Below are positions 62,318 to 64,000 of a stretch of DNA of 64,000 bases, in pieces. The DNA comes from Yinghuangia sp045039925 (GTDB lineage Bacteria; Actinomycetota; Actinomycetes; Streptomycetales; Streptomycetaceae): assembly GCA_045039925.1 (NCBI GenBank), contig CP108400.1, positions 7,750,001-7,814,000 on the forward strand, given 5' to 3'. Under the pieces are notes generated by a model, which saw only the letters and a list, made by a program, of their open reading frames with translations, had not been told where the DNA came from and made no database searches. A program made the position numbers and the translations under genes. Each line of letters opens with the position of its first letter. The first letter of the stretch is position 1.

Positions 62318-62908
62318 TCAGTCCCGTCGTGTGCCGAGGATCAGCCCGCCCACCGCGTCGAGTTCGCACACCGCGAGGAACGGCGCGGACACCAACTGCT
62401 CGCGTACGCGGGCCTGGTGCTCTCGGTGCTCGGCCGACCACCAGTCCTGCGGGGCCATGTCGTCGACGAGGAGCACGCCCCGCGGTGCGAGGGCGGCGAG
62501 CGTACGGTCCAGGCCGTGCCACTTGCCGCCCGGCGCGTCCGCATAGATCAGGTCGAACGCGCCTAGTGTGGGCAGGAGTTCGACTGCATCGCCGACGTGG
62601 AACCGGACGTGGTCGGGCCAGTCGTTGTCGCGGGCGCGCTCGCCGGTGTCGGCGTCGAGTTCGATCGTGTCGACCGTGGCGTCGGTACGCGACCCCAGGC
62701 CGGACACCAGGGACGCGGTGCCCACGCCGGTCCCCGTGCCGATTTCGAGGATGCGTCCGCCGTGCGGAACCGCGGCCGCGAGGACGGCCAGGAGCCTGCC
62801 GACCTCGGGGTTGCTCGACATGGTGAAGCCGAGCGCTTCGGCGTGCGCCAGTGCGCGCTCGGCCCGGGGGCGGTCCTCGGGGCGGCTGTTCGTCGAAGTG
62901 TCGTCCAT
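62318..62908 (-). CDS. SAM-dependent O-methyltransferase family protein (196 aa)
   Basis: Class I Rossmann methyltransferase. The SAM-binding motif I is ILEIGTGTGVGTASLV near residue 55, the acidic ribose-binding motif is VDTIELDADTGERA, and DLIYADAP is the metal/substrate segment of caffeoyl-CoA OMT-like enzymes. The acceptor is unknown. Monocistronic, with its own flanking gaps; the start is ATG 62908. Confidence 0.88.
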   Translation of the reverse strand: MDDTSTNSRPEDRPRAERALAHAEALGFTMSSNPEVGRLLAVLAAAVPHGGRILEIGTGTGVGTASLVSGLGSRTDATVDTIELDADTGERARDNDWPDHVRFHVGDAVELLPTLGAFDLIYADAPGGKWHGLDRTLAALAPRGVLLVDDMAPQDWWSAEHREHQARVREQLVSAPFLAVCELDAVGGLILGTRRD

Positions 62909-63081
62909 CGGCGCATCATGCCCGGCCGCAGAGGCGGTCCGACAACGACTTTGCGGGCTGCCGGACGGGCAACGTACCGCACGTCCGTGAGGGTCGTCCG
63001 ATACGCGCAGGTGCGGACGAGTTCACCGCGTGGCGAGCAAGTCGTCACGGTGCCGATGCCGGCGTGACGTACCGTTAGCTG

Positions 63082-63681
63082 ATGGCTTCCGAAGCGTTGC
63101 GCCGGGTCTTGGCCGACAGCGGTGATCCGGACCCTCGCCCCCTTCCCGACCGGGTGGTGGAACTGCTCTGCAAGGTCGGGGCTCCGCCGCGCCTCGCGGC
63201 ACATCTGCGACTCGTGCACGACGTCGCCTGGCGGATCGTCAGATGGGTCGAACGGGAGTTCCCCGACCTCGAGTTCGATGCGGACGCGGTGCTCTTCGGA
63301 GCGGCCACCCACGACATCGGCAAGGCCGTGCACCGGGAGGAACTGTCCGGCCCCGGCCACGCGCACGAACTCGGCGGCTACGAACTCCTCTGCGACCACG
63401 GGGTGGACGCAGAGCTCGCGCGCTTCGCGTGTACGCACGGCACCTGGTCGGAGCCGGGTCTGCCGCTCGAGGATCTGGTGGTGTGCCTCGCCGACAAGAT
63501 CTGGAAGGGCACGCGCATCCCGCTGCTGGAGGACCTGGTCGTCGACCGCCTCGCGGTGTCCGGCGGGGGCCGCGAGCGCTGGGCGGTGTTCGCCCTTCTC
63601 GACGACCTGCTCAACGACATCGCCGCGGATGCGGACCTGCGACTCGCGTTCCAGGCCCGGCACCCGGTGACCGCCCGCTGA
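63082..63681 (+). CDS. HD-domain metal-dependent phosphohydrolase-like protein (199 aa)
   Basis: The HD motif lies in GAATHDIGKAVHREEL (about residues 75-90), with a preceding His in LRLVHDVAWRIV and a later Asp in CLADKIWKG, the order expected for H...HD...D metal ligands. ELGGYELLCDHGVDAELARFACTHG supplies further conserved histidines. Substrates may be nucleotides or cyclic nucleotides. No strong ribosome binding site precedes the ATG. Confidence 0.86.
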   Translation: MASEALRRVLADSGDPDPRPLPDRVVELLCKVGAPPRLAAHLRLVHDVAWRIVRWVEREFPDLEFDADAVLFGAATHDIGKAVHREELSGPGHAHELGGYELLCDHGVDAELARFACTHGTWSEPGLPLEDLVVCLADKIWKGTRIPLLEDLVVDRLAVSGGGRERWAVFALLDDLLNDIAADADLRLAFQARHPVTAR

Positions 63682-63745
63682 CCGCACGTCGACCGCGTGC
63701 CGAGGCCCCGTCGGCCGCCCCGACCGCCAGGGTGGGAGGGGGTGG

Positions 63746-63775
63746 CTGACGGGGGTGGCGGATCTGGCATAGGGT
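63746..63775 (+). promoter_or_regulatory. Candidate promoter for the terminal gene
   Basis: CTGACG (63746-63751) and TAGGGT (63770-63775) are spaced 18 bases apart and lie 70 bases before the last start. This resembles a housekeeping-sigma promoter of streptomycetes, by eye only. Confidence 0.4.
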
Positions 63776-63844
63776 CTCCGCGCACGGCGCAAGGCGCACG
63801 GTCTGGTACGGGTCCGAGCACGTGGGCGACGGCGGGGAGTCGGA

Positions 63845-64000
63845 ATGCGGCGGTTGCGTCGCGGAGCGGAGCAGGCTTCGCAGGAGGAGGTTCCCTCCGG
63901 GAGCGCAGCCGTGGTGCCCTATGACACGGGGTTCGGCGGCGACGCGTCCATCGCCAGGTCGCCGGCGACCGGCAGCGTGTTCGGTGTCGGGGCGGTGGTG
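63845..64000 (+). CDS. Partial protein running off the window end (first 52 codons)
   Basis: ATG 63845 follows GGGGAG and opens a frame that stays open to the last base: MRRLRRGAEQASQEEVPSG, then VVPYDTGFGGDASIARSPATG. The start is basic with no hydrophobic segment in the first 52 residues, so it is not obviously secreted. The family cannot be recognised from this piece. A candidate promoter lies 70 bases upstream. Confidence 0.6.
   Translation, partial: MRRLRRGAEQASQEEVPSGSAAVVPYDTGFGGDASIARSPATGSVFGVGAVV

Overview
The window is high-GC DNA with GC-rich third codon positions, dense short-spaced genes, GTG starts and many 4-base ATGA/GTGA overlaps. It carries typical actinobacterial genes: PF09826 beta-propeller lipoprotein, CsoR, SHOCT/DUF6325 pair, MmyB-type XRE regulator, DUF6777 and Ser/Thr-kinase pieces, and the accD1-accA1-hmgL-acdH leucine catabolic set. 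A streptomycete or close relative is the best guess. It looks chromosomal. I found no rRNA, tRNA, insertion sequence, phage block, CRISPR array or replication origin.

Layout. (1) 0.1-2.4 kb: secreted beta-propeller lipoprotein. (2) 2.5-12.1 kb: an acyl-CoA catabolic run with two acyl-CoA dehydrogenases, a double-hotdog dehydratase, three crotonase-fold enzymes and two acyl-CoA ligases, followed by an AraC-type regulator. The substrate is unknown. (3) 13.3-17.4 kb: R2K ATP-grasp protein, LysR regulator with a divergent TDT transporter sharing a 17-bp palindrome, a small membrane protein and CsoR. (4) 17.6-28.1 kb: GH3 glycosidase, VTT protein, K+ channel, DUF6325/SHOCT pair, aldo-keto reductase, TerD-vWA fusion, histidine phosphatase, a cold-shock gene whose leader contains an intrinsic-terminator hairpin, and a large MFS transporter. 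(5) 28.3-35.2 kb: P-loop-degenerate uridine-kinase-like protein, a 1053-aa HerA/DUF87-type ATPase coupled to a zinc-ribbon membrane protein, a repetitive hydrophilic protein, an ASCH protein and a GNAT enzyme. (6) 35.2-42.9 kb: leucine/isovalerate catabolism (accD1-accA1-hmgL-acdH) with a divergent TetR gene, twin operators and an enoyl-CoA hydratase. (7) 42.9-54 kb: a decayed zone holding at least six truncated, fused or frameshifted genes among intact ones. (8) 54.1-64 kb: XRE regulator, SDR, AlkB-type oxygenase, YiaA-type membrane protein, YbaK-type deacylase, acyl-CoA synthetase, TNase-like protein, P-loop kinase, repetitive secreted protein, methyltransferase, HD protein and a gene running off the end.

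Two themes cut across regions. Acyl-CoA metabolism recurs at 2.5-12, 35-43 and 57.8-59.3 kb. Short tandem repeats with periods of about 13-21 bp recur both between genes and inside coding sequences, where they have produced low-complexity insertions and tails. No single obvious new system is present. The strongest candidates for new biology are the HerA/zinc-ribbon pair with its neighbour repeat protein, the cold-shock leader hairpin, the DUF6777-kinase chimera and an unrecognised divergent gene pair at 50.3-52.7 kb. Functions are assigned from motifs read by eye; no database search was run.
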